Part shown: piece by piece, positions 1-9,218 of the stretch | How positions within the stretch are numbered: position 1 is the stretch's first letter | How the letters are laid out: every line of letters starts with the position of its first letter | NCBI GenBank assembly: GCA_900547785.1 | Contig: URIB01000009.1 | Coordinates: forward strand, 1 to 46,208 | Length of the DNA: 46,208 nt | Reading direction: 5' to 3' | Origin: an uncultured Dialister sp. | GTDB taxonomy: Bacteria > Bacillota > Negativicutes > Veillonellales > Dialisteraceae | Program-made: the position numbers and the translations under genes | Notes under the pieces: model-generated | What the model was told of the DNA's origin: nothing | Databases searched by the model: none | What the model saw: only the letters and a program-made list of their open reading frames with translations

Positions 1-300
1 GCGTCTCATTGCATTTTCGCGTCGCTACGCTCCTAAAAATACAATTCGCTTGCCACCGAGTTCGGGGGAAGCTGACGCTAAGGAAAAAGAAATTATAGTT
101 TTATTATCTTATATACGCATTTTTCCCGGTATCCCATGGCGGATCCTTTGCTGATGCACCTATCATTTTGAATATTTATTTTCGCTTGTATTCTATTCAC
201 TGCTCAAGAATGATGGCAGAATTGAACTGCGTTTTGCCATTATATTTTTTCCATCCTTATTTTCAATTCATGTCATGATTATTTTATTTACAAATGAAAA
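1..300 (-). repeat. Intergenic repeat debris, inverted copy
   Basis: This stretch has no gene. Read on the minus strand, bases about 60-105 match the block at 39545-39590 (AAACTATAAT, then CCTTAGCGTCAGCTTCCCCC). Bases about 195-235 match the block at 39980-40020 (AAACGCA, GCCATCATTCTTGAGC). It is therefore a decayed, inverted relative of the two larger mosaics in this window. Bases 1-60 also resemble the GCGTCGCT...TTCGCTTGC part of those mosaics. No promoter was assigned. Confidence 0.6.
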
Positions 301-315
301 TGAACCGTGCAATTA

Positions 316-350
316 AAAAGTCCTTGCCGTATCAGCCGGTAAGGACTTTT
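316..350 (-). terminator. Terminator after tRNA-Gly
   Basis: The arms AAAAGTCCTTGCCG and CGGTAAGGACTTTT pair around a short loop, and a T-run follows on the minus strand. It lies a few bases beyond the tRNA 3' end. Confidence 0.8.
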
Positions 351-355
351 CACTT

Positions 356-429
356 TGGAGCGGATGATGGGAATCGAACCCACCTCTCAAGCTTGGGAAG
401 CTCGCGTTCTACCAATGAACTACACCCGC
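356..429 (-). tRNA. tRNA-Gly (anticodon CCC)
   Basis: A full cloverleaf folds on the minus strand: acceptor GCGGGTG/CATCCGC, D arm GTTC/GAAC, anticodon stem CGAGC/GCTTG and T arm GTGGG/CCCAT. The anticodon loop is TTCCCAA, giving anticodon CCC, which reads GGG glycine codons. The discriminator is T and the CCA end is encoded (356-358). No other tRNA is adjacent, and a terminator follows directly. Confidence 0.93.
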
Positions 430-552
430 ACGGTGAATTTATTTCGTATGGATAGATAATATCATATTTTCAACGGGTTTGGTAGTATTTATCCCTTTAT
501 TTTTAAGAATCAAATCGGCCGGCGGGACGAAAAGGAAATGGCGGGCGTCCGT

Positions 553-1512
553 TTATGTCATCGGTGACGGTTCATATCCATAAGCGTTTTTTGCCATTTC
601 TTCCATCGCATTGACCATAAATTGAGAGTAGCTCATTAACCAACGCGCGTCAATGATATAAATTTGGCGGTTTTGAACGGCTTTGATAGAACGGAAAGCA
701 GGGTCTTCATAAATTTGCCGGGCCGCCATGGCATTCACAGGGTTGTTTTTTTCGGAATACGCATCAGAAGGGACAAAAATAATATCCGGATTGATGGAAA
801 GTAAGGCTTCCCGCCCGGCATAATCGTTTTGTGTCAATCCGTAATCCGCCGATCCGTTGATTATCCCCGCATGTTTGCAAAGGGTATCGAATGTGCTGCC
901 TTTGCCGCCGCCGATTCCGTTCGGGTGTGCCAGTACGGCGGTAAGACGATCTTTTTCAAGAATTGTTTGTAAGAAGTGATGTAAGTTTTGAATCCGCTCT
1001 TCCGTTTTTCGGGTAAGAGCGTTGCCGTTTTCCGTTTCTCCCACCAAATCGGCGAGTTCATGAATCATTTCCATTGTTTTTTCTGTAGTAGCCGGCGTCC
1101 GGTAAACATAGACGGGGATGCCGAGGGATCGTATTTCATTGACATAGTCCGCGTTTTTCCAGTCGGGCACAACGACCAGATCGGGCGAGTATTGCAAAAT
1201 GGATTCGGCAGAACCGGAAATGCGGCCTTTGATTTCTCCGGCTTCTTTTTCCAGATTCGGCATAAGGTCCGCTATCGCGACAATCCGTTTCGTTCCGAGC
1301 AGGGAAATCAGTACGTCATCGGTGGAGACGCCTACAGAGACAACTCTTTCCGGATGAAGAGGAATGCCAATCTCCGTGCCTTGGGCATCGGTGACGATGC
1401 GATTTCCGCCGCTAGGGAGGGTACCGCTTGCCGAATGACAGCCCGTGATACACAGGCTGAACCACAAAACGAGGATGAAAAGAAAATAGGACCATTTTGC
1501 TTTTATCGCCAT
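553..1512 (-). CDS. ABC transporter substrate-binding lipoprotein, Fe-siderophore/B12 (BtuF-like) family
   Basis: This 319-residue lipoprotein binds its ligand outside the inner membrane and delivers it to an ABC importer of the BtuCDF/FhuBCD type. The signal peptide ends in the lipobox ITGC with Cys25. The mature part has the two-lobed order of the family: an early segment on fixed Rossmann-type strands (VVSVGVSTDDVLISLLG), a central helix, and a second lobe with INPDIIFVPSD. The start ATG is preceded by a GGGG-rich Shine-Dalgarno-like site. No permease or ATPase gene lies beside it, so it must work with a transporter encoded elsewhere or serve as an orphan binder. Cobalamin, haem or siderophore cannot be told apart from the sequence, and no cobalamin riboswitch was seen upstream. 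Confidence 0.85.
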   Translation of the reverse strand: MAIKAKWSYFLFILVLWFSLCITGCHSASGTLPSGGNRIVTDAQGTEIGIPLHPERVVSVGVSTDDVLISLLGTKRIVAIADLMPNLEKEAGEIKGRISGSAESILQYSPDLVVVPDWKNADYVNEIRSLGIPVYVYRTPATTEKTMEMIHELADLVGETENGNALTRKTEERIQNLHHFLQTILEKDRLTAVLAHPNGIGGGKGSTFDTLCKHAGIINGSADYGLTQNDYAGREALLSINPDIIFVPSDAYSEKNNPVNAMAARQIYEDPAFRSIKAVQNRQIYIIDARWLMSYSQFMVNAMEEMAKNAYGYEPSPMT

Positions 1513-1696
1513 AGAAACCCCGCATAGATAAGAAAAAGAAAGAGGAAATAGGAAAACAAAAAAATCGGCATTCCCGGTTTCTTTTTATTTCATTTTTATT
1601 TTTTAAATTATAGCATATCAATAAATAATAATACTCAAATTTTATAGCCAAAACCCCAGTACCGGTTGTCCGGCAAGGAGGGGATCCGATTCTTTT

Positions 1697-2482
1697 TTAT
1701 ACCGGAGTTTCTTTGAACGGAATAATTTCAAAATCGTCGGACACAACTTTTTTCAGTTTCTCGTCAAAGGACCAAAGTAGAATGGCAGGATCGCCGTGAT
1801 AGGAAAAAAGGCAATTTCCTTGATCCACCACGGCACTTTTTGCCATTGTCATATCCATCTGGCGGTGGGCGCCTGTCTGATTACAAACGCACACGGGACA
1901 ATTTGTCCACAGAGATGTTCTTTTCCAAACCGACACGGGGTCTTTGCAGCATTCTCCCGGCGGCCAGGCGGCGGAAACCAGGACAAGTTCTGCGCCTCCT
2001 TTTTTTAACATACCGCAAGAGTCTTCATAGTAGGCATCAGCACAGACAAGAAGTCCGGTTTTTATCCCGCTCAAAGAGTAGACTTTTGCTTCTTCTCCTA
2101 AGGAAATCCATGCTTCCGCTCCGCTTTGATGGGAATGCATTTTTCTGTGTACTCCCGTTTCTTTTCCGTCCGGGGGGAGTATGAAACAGGAATTATATAT
2201 TTTTTCATCCTTGGTTTTTTCCGCAGCCGAAAGAAACAGAGTGATTTGTTTATGTCCGGCGGTTTCAAAAAATTCTTGAAAGTCTTTTTGTTTGCGGATA
2301 CTCATTTTTCCCGGAACGGTCGTGTCATTTTTGTAGAAAAAATATCCGTCCCATGCCGTTTCGGGGGTGACAATCCAGTCGGCGCCATGGGCAGACGCTT
2401 CTTTGATGCCTTGCAGCAATTTTTTCTTGTTTGTCTTTCCCGGACCGTTGGCTAAATCAAAATGCAGCAGTGCTATTTTCAT
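1697..2482 (-). CDS. Carbon-nitrogen hydrolase (nitrilase superfamily)
   Basis: This 261-residue cytoplasmic enzyme hydrolyses a non-peptide C-N bond, probably an amide. The Glu-Lys-Cys triad of the superfamily is visible: Glu41 in TPETAWDG, Lys114 in HRKMHS and Cys147 in LLVCADAYYE. The length fits a single-domain nitrilase-fold amidase. The Shine-Dalgarno AAAGGA lies just before the ATG. The gene is on the same strand as the upstream-binding lipoprotein gene, but the roughly 185-base gap suggests separate transcription. The substrate is unknown; omega-amidase, carbamoylputrescine hydrolase and spontaneous-damage repair roles are all possible within the family. Confidence 0.85.
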   Translation of the reverse strand: MKIALLHFDLANGPGKTNKKKLLQGIKEASAHGADWIVTPETAWDGYFFYKNDTTVPGKMSIRKQKDFQEFFETAGHKQITLFLSAAEKTKDEKIYNSCFILPPDGKETGVHRKMHSHQSGAEAWISLGEEAKVYSLSGIKTGLLVCADAYYEDSCGMLKKGGAELVLVSAAWPPGECCKDPVSVWKRTSLWTNCPVCVCNQTGAHRQMDMTMAKSAVVDQGNCLFSYHGDPAILLWSFDEKLKKVVSDDFEIIPFKETPV

Positions 2483-2711
2483 TTTTCCGTCCTTTTATAA
2501 ATGGATAGGGTTGGTTACCTGTGAAAAGTTAAAATGATTTTATCATAATATATAAATTATACACCTGTAGGATGGCCAAAATTTTCTAATCCGCTATGTT
2601 TCGTTTCACTAAATTTCTATTTTCTTTGTACAAGGGTATAATGTAAATGATTTCATAAAAAAAGATAAAATGATGGAATCCATTGAGGTTTAAGAAAGTG
2701 TAAGGGTGCTT

Positions 2712-3485
2712 ATGGTAACGTATTATGATATCGGACTCAATTTATTTACTTCTTCGTTTCCCGATCCGGAGAAGATGATTTCCGACGCGGAAGCGGCAGG
2801 GGTTTGTTGTATTCTGACCGGTTCGGAAGCGGCGGAAAATGAGAAGGTGAATGATTTTGTAAAGACCCATGCCGTGTACGGTACGGCGGGGATTCATCCC
2901 CACAGCGCGGATCGGGCGGAAGAGGGGGATTTGCGCCGTATCGAAGAAATCGTGTCGACGAATCCCAAGATGGTGGCGGTAGGCGAGTGTGGGCTTGATT
3001 ATGACCGTATGTATTCGTCAAAGGAAAACCAGCTGTATTATTTCAAGAAGCTGATTGCCTTGGCGGAGAAATTGAAAAAACCGTTGTTTCTTCATGAGCG
3101 GGACGCGGCGGAGGATTTCATCGCCTGTTTTGATGGGCATGAGGAAATTTGCCGGCGTTCTGTGGTGCATTGCTATACGGGAAATAAAGAAGTGGCGGAA
3201 AAATTGGTGGATATGGGGTTTCATATCGGAATTACCGGCTGGATTTGTGATGAACGGCGGGCCGGTGATTTGCGGGAGGCGGTGAAATTCATTCCGCCGG
3301 AGCGGATTCTTCTGGAAACGGATGCGCCATATCTTACGCCCCGCGGGATTCCCGGGCTGAAGCGGACGAATGTGCCGCAAAATATCGTGTATGTCGCCAA
3401 GGCGCTTGCGCATTATATGGGAATGTCCGAGGAGGACGTCATTCGCTATGCGAAAGCAAATACGGAGCGGCTTTTCGGCATTTGA
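2712..3485 (+). CDS. tatD: TatD-family metal-dependent deoxyribonuclease
   Basis: This is a TIM-barrel nuclease of 257 residues that degrades DNA 3'-5' using two metal ions. It resembles the true TatD branch: an N-terminal YDIGLNL instead of the HxH of YcfH-type proteins, then GIHPHSAD, GECGLDYDR, LFLHERDA, VVHCYTGN, GITGWICDERR and ETDAPYLTPRG. The C-terminal NTERLFGI is also typical. A GTG lies six bases upstream in frame, but AAGG at 2702-2705 is better spaced for the ATG at 2712, so that start was chosen. No tat translocase gene is adjacent; TatD is in any case not a translocase subunit. Transcription is probably monocistronic. Confidence 0.92.
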   Translation: MVTYYDIGLNLFTSSFPDPEKMISDAEAAGVCCILTGSEAAENEKVNDFVKTHAVYGTAGIHPHSADRAEEGDLRRIEEIVSTNPKMVAVGECGLDYDRMYSSKENQLYYFKKLIALAEKLKKPLFLHERDAAEDFIACFDGHEEICRRSVVHCYTGNKEVAEKLVDMGFHIGITGWICDERRAGDLREAVKFIPPERILLETDAPYLTPRGIPGLKRTNVPQNIVYVAKALAHYMGMSEEDVIRYAKANTERLFGI

Positions 3486-3634
3486 TGATGCACATAGGGG
3501 TGAAACAAAAAAGAAAGGCAAAGAAACCAGTTTCATTTTCTTTTTTATGGAAGAAACGGAACTTGTTTTTTGGTGAAATATGTTTCCGGAACGACAGGCG
3601 GGAAGAAGATTTATGGTGTATCAGGGAAAGTGGG

Positions 3635-3645
3635 TATGCTATAAT
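3635..3645 (+). promoter_or_regulatory. Extended -10 promoter of korAB
   Basis: TATGCTATAAT carries a TGn extension directly before a perfect TATAAT at 3640-3645, about 95 bases before the korA start. No good -35 is visible, which is common for extended -10 promoters. Confidence 0.5.
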
Positions 3646-3738
3646 AAAATTGGTTTTATATGAGAAAATTTTATCTGTGTGACAGATGGATATAGACATT
3701 TTTCACGGGTTCTGTTCATCGCTAAGGAGGAAGATGGA

Positions 3739-5484
3739 GTGGAAAAGAAAGATTTTATTTGGAAAATGGGAGGCCAGCAGGGGCAGGGGGTCGAGTCCTG
3801 CGGGGAAATTTTGGGGCGTGTTCTTGCCCAGGAGGGGTACTCGCTTTTCAGCCAGCGCCTTTTTGCGTCCCGGATCAAAGGCGGCCACACGACGATTGCG
3901 CTCCGTATTGCAACGAAAGAAATTGCAACGATCGGCGAGAGGGTGGATTGCCTTGTCGCTTTGGATCAGGAAACGGTCGATCTGCACGGAAAAGAAATTT
4001 CCGAGGGGGGCGTTATTATTGCCGATGATGCTTTTCATCCGAAATGGGAAGCCCATACGGGACGTATTTTTTTGCCTCTTCCCATTACGGAACTGGCGAA
4101 GAAATACGGTTCCATGCAGATGAAAAATATAGCGGCTCTCGGCATGAGCGCCGGTCTTTTGGGATTTCCGGAGATGCCTTTTTACCGCTTCATTGCAGAA
4201 CGGTTTGAGAAAAAAGGGGCGGAAGTCATTGCCAAAAATAAAAGTATTTTCAAAGAGGGCTATGATTTGGCCATCAAAGCCATGCAGGGTGTAGAGCTGG
4301 GAAAACTTCCGGAGCCGGCAAAAAAAGAACAGCTGTATCTTTTGGGAAATGAAGCGGCGGCATTGGGCGCCGTGACGGCAGGTTCGCGGTTCATGGCGTC
4401 TTATCCGATTACGCCCGCTTCGGAAATTATGGAATACATGATCCAGAATATCCATAAGATTCACGGTACGGTGGTGCAGACGGAAGATGAACTGTCTTCC
4501 GTGATGATGGCGATGGGGGCAGGCTATGCAGGCGTCCGCGCATTTACGGCTACGGCAGGACCGGGACTTTCTCTGATGGCGGAATCCATTTCCATGGCGG
4601 CGATGGCGGAAATTCCCGTCGTCATTATCGATGTGATGCGTGCCGGCCCTTCGACAGGCATGGCGACAAAAGTGGAGCAGAGCGATATCCGTTATGCTAT
4701 CGCTTCCGGTCACGGCGATGCGGAAAAAATTGTTCTTGCCGCTTCTTCCATTGAAGATTGTTTCTATATCACCCAGGAAGCGTTTAACCTGGCGGAAGAA
4801 TTTCAGACACCGGTCATTCTGTTATCGGATTTGCAGTTCGGCATGTGCAAGCAGTCTGTCCCCGTTTTTGACAGAAACCGCATAGAAATCAAAAGAGGGA
4901 AATTGATACGGGACGATCTCCCCGATTTAGACAGAAAACTGAAAAGCTATTTCCACCGCTTTGAAGATGTGGAAGACGGCATTTCACCGAGAACGATTCC
5001 GGGCGTGAAAAACGGGATGTTCCTTTCCACCGGACTGGAACATAATGTATTCGGCAAACCGGCGGAAGCGCCGGCAGACCGGGTACAGCAGATGAATAAG
5101 CGGCACCGTAAATTTGCAGGCGTTTCCCAAGCGATCCGGCCGTTTAACGCGGCCCATGAAGATACGGAGTGCGATTTGCTTCTCGTAGGCATTACGTCCA
5201 CCAACGGCGCGCTCGAAGAAACAAGAGAAGCGCTGGAAGAAGAGGGAAAGAAAGTGAATCATCTCCAGCTCCGCCTGCTTTCTCCGTTCCCCACGGAAGA
5301 ACTTCGTCCTTATGTAGAGGGGGCTAAGAAAATTTTATTTGTGGAAGAAAATATGACGGCCCAGCTCCGTGAATTGTTTGAAATCCGTTTCGACTGTCAC
5401 GATAAATTCCTGTCGCTTCTCCAATATGACGGAACGCCGTTCCTGACTTCCACGATTTTGAATAAGGCAAAGGAGGTTCTCTGA
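3739..5484 (+). CDS. korA: 2-oxoacid:ferredoxin oxidoreductase, fused gamma-alpha subunit
   Basis: With the next gene this forms a two-subunit 2-oxoacid (probably 2-oxoglutarate) ferredoxin oxidoreductase, which makes or carboxylates acyl-CoA using ferredoxin. The first roughly 190 residues are the gamma domain (MGGQQGQGVESCGEILGR near the start, RIKGGHTT). The alpha domain follows, with YPITPASEI at residue 222 and TATAGPGLSLMAES. The frame is open from 3679, but AAGGAGG at 3724-3730 is followed eight bases later by GTG at 3739, and family similarity begins just after it, giving 581 residues. It overlaps the beta-subunit gene by one base. No ferredoxin or delta subunit is fused. A pyruvate or branched-chain oxoacid substrate cannot be excluded by eye. 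Confidence 0.9.
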   Translation: MEKKDFIWKMGGQQGQGVESCGEILGRVLAQEGYSLFSQRLFASRIKGGHTTIALRIATKEIATIGERVDCLVALDQETVDLHGKEISEGGVIIADDAFHPKWEAHTGRIFLPLPITELAKKYGSMQMKNIAALGMSAGLLGFPEMPFYRFIAERFEKKGAEVIAKNKSIFKEGYDLAIKAMQGVELGKLPEPAKKEQLYLLGNEAAALGAVTAGSRFMASYPITPASEIMEYMIQNIHKIHGTVVQTEDELSSVMMAMGAGYAGVRAFTATAGPGLSLMAESISMAAMAEIPVVIIDVMRAGPSTGMATKVEQSDIRYAIASGHGDAEKIVLAASSIEDCFYITQEAFNLAEEFQTPVILLSDLQFGMCKQSVPVFDRNRIEIKRGKLIRDDLPDLDRKLKSYFHRFEDVEDGISPRTIPGVKNGMFLSTGLEHNVFGKPAEAPADRVQQMNKRHRKFAGVSQAIRPFNAAHEDTECDLLLVGITSTNGALEETREALEEEGKKVNHLQLRLLSPFPTEELRPYVEGAKKILFVEENMTAQLRELFEIRFDCHDKFLSLLQYDGTPFLTSTILNKAKEVL

Positions 5485-6353
5485 TGATGGGATCACCGAG
5501 AGATTATAAAAATACGATTGTGCCGAACTGGTGTCCCGGCTGCGGAGACTTCGGCATACAGAATGCGATTGCCGCCGTTTGTGCGCAAAAAGGGTGGGCC
5601 AATGAAGACATCACCTTGATTTCCGGAATCGGCTGCTCTTCCCGTATCGGCGGGTACCAGTACTGTTACGGCGCCCATACCGCCCATGGACGTTCGCTTC
5701 CTTTTGCGCAGGGCATCAAATGTGCCAATAAAGATACTCATCTGGTGGTTTGTTCCGGTGACGGAGACTCCTATGCGATCGGACTCGGCCATGCTCTTCA
5801 TGCGATGAAAAGAAATATGGATATCACTTACATTGTTTTTGATAACCAGGTGTACGGACTGACGAAAGGGCAGACAAGCCCGGCCTCTTCCAAAGGATTT
5901 GTTACCAAAACAACGCCTGACGGAAATCCGCTGACCCCGCTTGACGCACCTTCCATGGCACTGGCGGCGGGAGCGACTTTTGTGGCTCAGGCGTATGCGA
6001 TTGACAGCAAGAGGATGATTGATGTTTTAACCAAAGCGATGGATCATAAAGGATTTTCCTATGTCAATATTTTTACTCCCTGCGTGACTTTCAATCACAT
6101 GAATACCGTGCAATGGTACAACGAGCATCTCGTCAAATTGGAAGACCTGCGGGAAAACTATGACCCTCATGACAGAGCCGCCGCTTTCCAGCTTCTGGCG
6201 GAAACGGAAAGTCTGGTGACAGGCGTGATTTATGAGGAAGAAGGATCCCTTCCTTTCGGGAGCATCGTGCCTTCCGCCGATATCAATCTGGTGGACTTTG
6301 TGGAAAAGCCGTCCGAAGAACTTTTCGATGAATTGTGCAGAGAATTTAAATAA
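5484..6353 (+). CDS. korB: 2-oxoacid:ferredoxin oxidoreductase, beta (TPP-binding) subunit
   Basis: This 289-residue subunit holds thiamine diphosphate. Cys17 and Cys20 in CPGCGDFG resemble the cluster-ligand region of the KorB/PorB family. The TPP/Mg motif is at residues 92-95 (GDGD in CSGDGDSYAIG) with the later FDNQVYGLTKGQ. GIGCSSRIGGY and AHTAHGRSLPFAQG are typical of the 2-oxoglutarate type. The ATG overlaps the korA stop by one base; a second in-frame ATG follows at once. AAAGGAGG at 5469-5476 serves either. Translational coupling to korA is expected. Confidence 0.92.
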   Translation: MMGSPRDYKNTIVPNWCPGCGDFGIQNAIAAVCAQKGWANEDITLISGIGCSSRIGGYQYCYGAHTAHGRSLPFAQGIKCANKDTHLVVCSGDGDSYAIGLGHALHAMKRNMDITYIVFDNQVYGLTKGQTSPASSKGFVTKTTPDGNPLTPLDAPSMALAAGATFVAQAYAIDSKRMIDVLTKAMDHKGFSYVNIFTPCVTFNHMNTVQWYNEHLVKLEDLRENYDPHDRAAAFQLLAETESLVTGVIYEEEGSLPFGSIVPSADINLVDFVEKPSEELFDELCREFK

Positions 6354-6459
6354 AAAAGCAGTTCAAATCCATGACGAAACCCGGGAAAAGGAACACAGGG
6401 GACGTCAAGATTTCCGTATGACGGTTTGCAAAAGAAAATCCGTATAAAAGAGGTGTGAT

Positions 6460-7518
6460 ATGGCATCGGACCGGATGATGGAATATTATTACTCCATGGG
6501 TCAGGAAAATTTTTCTCATAACCATTTGGAAGAAGCAATCACGTATTTCCGTAAAGCCGCCAATTTGGGGGCGGCGGAAGCGGCTCATGAAATCGGTGTC
6601 ATAGGACACCGGTTTGAAACGGGAGAAGGCGTTCCCGCAGATGAAGGGAAAGCCGCCCGCTGCTACAGATTGTCTGCCGACTTCGGCATTAAAGAAGCCT
6701 GGTATTATTTGGGGCGATTATATTTCCGCGGGGTTAACGGAGAAAAACCGAATCCGAGGAAAGCAAAACGCTCTCTGGAAAGGGCGGCGGAAGCGGGGAT
6801 GGATGAAGCGGCCTTGCTTCTTGCTAAAATTTATGACGAAGGAATTATGGGAAAAGTCAATCACGATATGGCATTCAAATATTATCTCCGGGCGGCGGAA
6901 GCGGGAAACGGGGAAGCCATGCTCATGACGGGACTGTTTTATGCCCAGGGAGAAGCCGTGCCGAAAGATACGGAAAAAGCGGAAATGTGGATACGCAAAG
7001 GAAAAGCGGAAGGAAATCCTGACGGAGAAGCCACGCTCCGGGCCTTTCTTTCCGTCGCCTGCACGGAATATGTGACGGGAACGGCCGGCGTGATTGACAC
7101 GGAAAAAGCGATCGCCATGGCAAAAGAAGCCGAAGCGTTGGGAGACAAAGAAGTGTTTTACCATCTGGGATGCGCATTCCGGAAAAAAGGCGGAAAAGGA
7201 CATGGAGAAAAAGCGTTTGACTGTTTCAAAAAAGCGGTGAAATATAAAATGCCCGAAGCCTTCTCGTCGCTGGGACTTTGCTATGAAGCCGGCATCGGCA
7301 CGGAACCGGACATCAAAAAAGCCGTTTCCTGTTATAAAACCTCCGCCGAATCGGGAGAACCTTTCGGCATGGCCCACTACGGATACGCTCTTGCCAACGG
7401 AGAAGGCGTGAAAAAAGACGAAAAAGAAGCCATGGAATGGCTTGTAAAAGCCGCGATGAAAGGCGATGAAGGAGCCATCCTGATTCTCAAAGAAGACTAC
7501 AATTATACCCTGCAATAA
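6460..7518 (+). CDS. Sel1-like repeat (TPR-type) protein
   Basis: This 352-residue protein is built almost wholly of Sel1-type alpha/alpha repeats of about 36 residues, seven to eight in number. Repeat signatures such as AAEAGMDEAALLLAKIYDEG and AESGEPFGMAHYGYALANG recur along its length. It has no signal peptide or membrane segment, so it is probably a cytoplasmic scaffold that binds other proteins; the partner is unknown. The Shine-Dalgarno is AGAGGTG before the ATG. It follows korB by 106 bases with no terminator in between, so read-through from korAB is possible. A terminator follows directly. Confidence 0.85.
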   Translation: MASDRMMEYYYSMGQENFSHNHLEEAITYFRKAANLGAAEAAHEIGVIGHRFETGEGVPADEGKAARCYRLSADFGIKEAWYYLGRLYFRGVNGEKPNPRKAKRSLERAAEAGMDEAALLLAKIYDEGIMGKVNHDMAFKYYLRAAEAGNGEAMLMTGLFYAQGEAVPKDTEKAEMWIRKGKAEGNPDGEATLRAFLSVACTEYVTGTAGVIDTEKAIAMAKEAEALGDKEVFYHLGCAFRKKGGKGHGEKAFDCFKKAVKYKMPEAFSSLGLCYEAGIGTEPDIKKAVSCYKTSAESGEPFGMAHYGYALANGEGVKKDEKEAMEWLVKAAMKGDEGAILILKEDYNYTLQ

Positions 7519-7524
7519 AAAATG

Positions 7525-7554
7525 AGACTCTGTTCTTTCCGGCGGAGTCTTTTT
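7525..7554 (+). terminator. Terminator after the Sel1-repeat gene
   Basis: AGACTC and GAGTCT pair across a 14-base loop and are followed by TTTT. The hairpin is modest. Confidence 0.65.
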
Positions 7555-7619
7555 GATTGCTCCGGAAAATCCTGACCGTCAAACAAGAAACATGATACAA
7601 TACAAAAAAGGAGGAAATC

Positions 7620-8261
7620 ATGCTGATTCCCTACATATCCGTCAAAGAACCGTGCCAAATGGAAAAAGAAATCAAAAAATCCCTCTTCATAGCACAACTC
7701 ATTCCGGTCAAAACGGAAAAAGAAGCGGAAGAAATGCTGATGAAAATCAGGAAAACCTATAAAGATGCCACCCATAACTGCTGGGCCGTGCGGACGGGCA
7801 CAAACCGCATTTATGAAAAATCGGGAGACGACGGAGAACCGCAGGGAACGGCAGGCCATCCGATGCTCCGGGTACTGCAAATGAAAGAACTCACCTGCGT
7901 ACTCGCCGTCGTCACCCGCTACTTCGGCGGCATTAAACTCGGTGCAGGAGGGCTCACCCGTGCCTACAGCGGAACACTGGTGGAACTCGCCGCTAACGCC
8001 CCGCTCGTCAGATATACACCCCATACAGAAATCAAACTGACACTTCCCTATACGGCGGTCGGAACGTTTGAGCACTACATCGGAAATACGGACATACGGA
8101 TCAAGGACAGAACATTTGCCGATGCAGTCACGGTCAAACTGCTCTGTCTTCCCGAAAATAAAGAAAAACACATGCGCACATTCCGCGATATGACAGGCGG
8201 TCAGGCGGAGATGGAAGAAACAGGAGAAACCTATGTGGCTGTGGATATGGGCGGCACATAA
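7620..8261 (+). CDS. YigZ/IMPACT family protein
   Basis: This is a 213-residue member of the YigZ (UPF0029/IMPACT) family, with an N-terminal UPF0029 domain and a C-terminal DUF1949-like ferredoxin fold. The family signatures are DATHNCWA, DDGEPQGTAGHPML and VVTRYFGGIKLGAGGLTRAYS (shown here in part). IMPACT proteins in eukaryotes regulate translation through GCN2; the bacterial role is not settled. The start has a strong AAAGGAGG eight bases upstream. The gene is flanked by terminators on both sides and is probably monocistronic. Confidence 0.9.
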   Translation: MLIPYISVKEPCQMEKEIKKSLFIAQLIPVKTEKEAEEMLMKIRKTYKDATHNCWAVRTGTNRIYEKSGDDGEPQGTAGHPMLRVLQMKELTCVLAVVTRYFGGIKLGAGGLTRAYSGTLVELAANAPLVRYTPHTEIKLTLPYTAVGTFEHYIGNTDIRIKDRTFADAVTVKLLCLPENKEKHMRTFRDMTGGQAEMEETGETYVAVDMGGT

Positions 8262-8300
8262 AAAAAATACTCTTTTCCCAAGGGAGCAGAGTATTTTTTT
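8262..8300. terminator. Bidirectional terminator between yigZ and metQ
   Basis: AATACTCT and AGAGTATT form the stem. A-runs precede and T-runs follow, so it can stop transcription from both convergent genes. Confidence 0.85.
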
Positions 8301-8328
8301 ATGCCTGTTATGAATCGGAGAAAGCTTC

Positions 8329-9147
8329 TCAGAAGGCGGGAATGAGGGTGACTTGGAAGTTGTCTTCTATGTATTTTCTGGTGGCGTCGGTTTGGAAGAC
8401 TTCGACGAATTTCTTGTATGCCGGATTGTCTTTGTCTTTTTCGTTGGCGGCGATGATATTTACATAGGGGCTGGTGTTGTCTTCCTGGGCGATGGCGGTT
8501 GTCGGGTCAAGGCCTGCCGATACGGCGTAGCCGCCGTTGATGACGGAGCCGTCGCAGTCTTCCAATGCCCGCGGGAGTTGGGGCGCTTCCAGTTCGATGA
8601 GGTTCAGGTGTTTTGGATTTTCCGCTATGTCGGAAATGACGGCTTTGACGGGGTCCGTTCCTTCTTTCAGTTTGATGAGGCCGTTCTTTTCGAGGAGAAG
8701 AAGGGCTCTGCCGCCGTTGGAGGGGTCATTGGGGATAGCAATCGAAGCGCCGTCGGGAAGGTCATTGACGGATTTGTATTTGTTGGAAAAAAGACGAAGC
8801 GGTGCGAGGTAGGTATTTCCTATAGCTACGATGTGAGTGCCGTTCTTTTCGTTAAAGGCGTTAAGGAAAGGACCGTGCTGGAAGGAGTTGAGGTCGGTGT
8901 CTCCCTGGGCGAGAGCCTGGTTGGGAGTGACATAGTCGGAGAAGGGAATGATGACGACTTTCAGGCCTTCTTTTTCCGCTTCTTTGGCAACAAATTCGAC
9001 GACCTGTTCCGAATAGCCGGGGGTGGTGCCGACTTTGATTTCCGTTTTTTCTCCGGCGGTATTTTTTTCATTCTGCCCGCAGCCCGTGATGACGGCGGCG
9101 CAAGCGAGAGCGGCGAGGGAAATTGCGATTGTCTTTTTTAAATTCAT
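8329..9147 (-). CDS. metQ: MetQ/NlpA-family methionine-binding lipoprotein
   Basis: This 272-residue lipoprotein binds methionine for a MetNI importer. The signal peptide ends in ITGC with Cys23. The family core is visible: EIKVGTTPGYSEQ, then VVIIPFSDYVTPNQAL, DLNSFQHGPFLNAF, SIPNDPSNGGRALLLLE (as AIPNDPSNGGRA) and the C-terminal DNFQVTLIPAF. No metN or metI gene is in the window, so the ATPase and permease must lie elsewhere. A T-box leader with a probable Met specifier precedes the gene, which supports methionine and predicts induction when tRNA-Met is uncharged. Related NlpA proteins can bind other amino acids. Confidence 0.92.
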   Translation of the reverse strand: MNLKKTIAISLAALACAAVITGCGQNEKNTAGEKTEIKVGTTPGYSEQVVEFVAKEAEKEGLKVVIIPFSDYVTPNQALAQGDTDLNSFQHGPFLNAFNEKNGTHIVAIGNTYLAPLRLFSNKYKSVNDLPDGASIAIPNDPSNGGRALLLLEKNGLIKLKEGTDPVKAVISDIAENPKHLNLIELEAPQLPRALEDCDGSVINGGYAVSAGLDPTTAIAQEDNTSPYVNIIAANEKDKDNPAYKKFVEVFQTDATRKYIEDNFQVTLIPAF

Positions 9148-9218
9148 GATGAGTTCTCCTTTTTGAATACAATGATGAATTTGAAATAACTTATGCAGAA
9201 ATGCGGAGTTTCAGGAAA

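Noticed and set aside
988..1527. Long frames antisense to real genes (for example 988-1527, 4713-3703, 15160-13664)
   Set aside because: They mirror well-supported genes and have compositions typical of antisense reading, with no ribosome site.
3739..6353. Pyruvate:ferredoxin oxidoreductase instead of 2-oxoglutarate type
   Set aside because: The two-subunit gamma-alpha plus beta layout and the motifs in both subunits fit KorAB better than single-chain PFOR, although the exact oxoacid is unproven.
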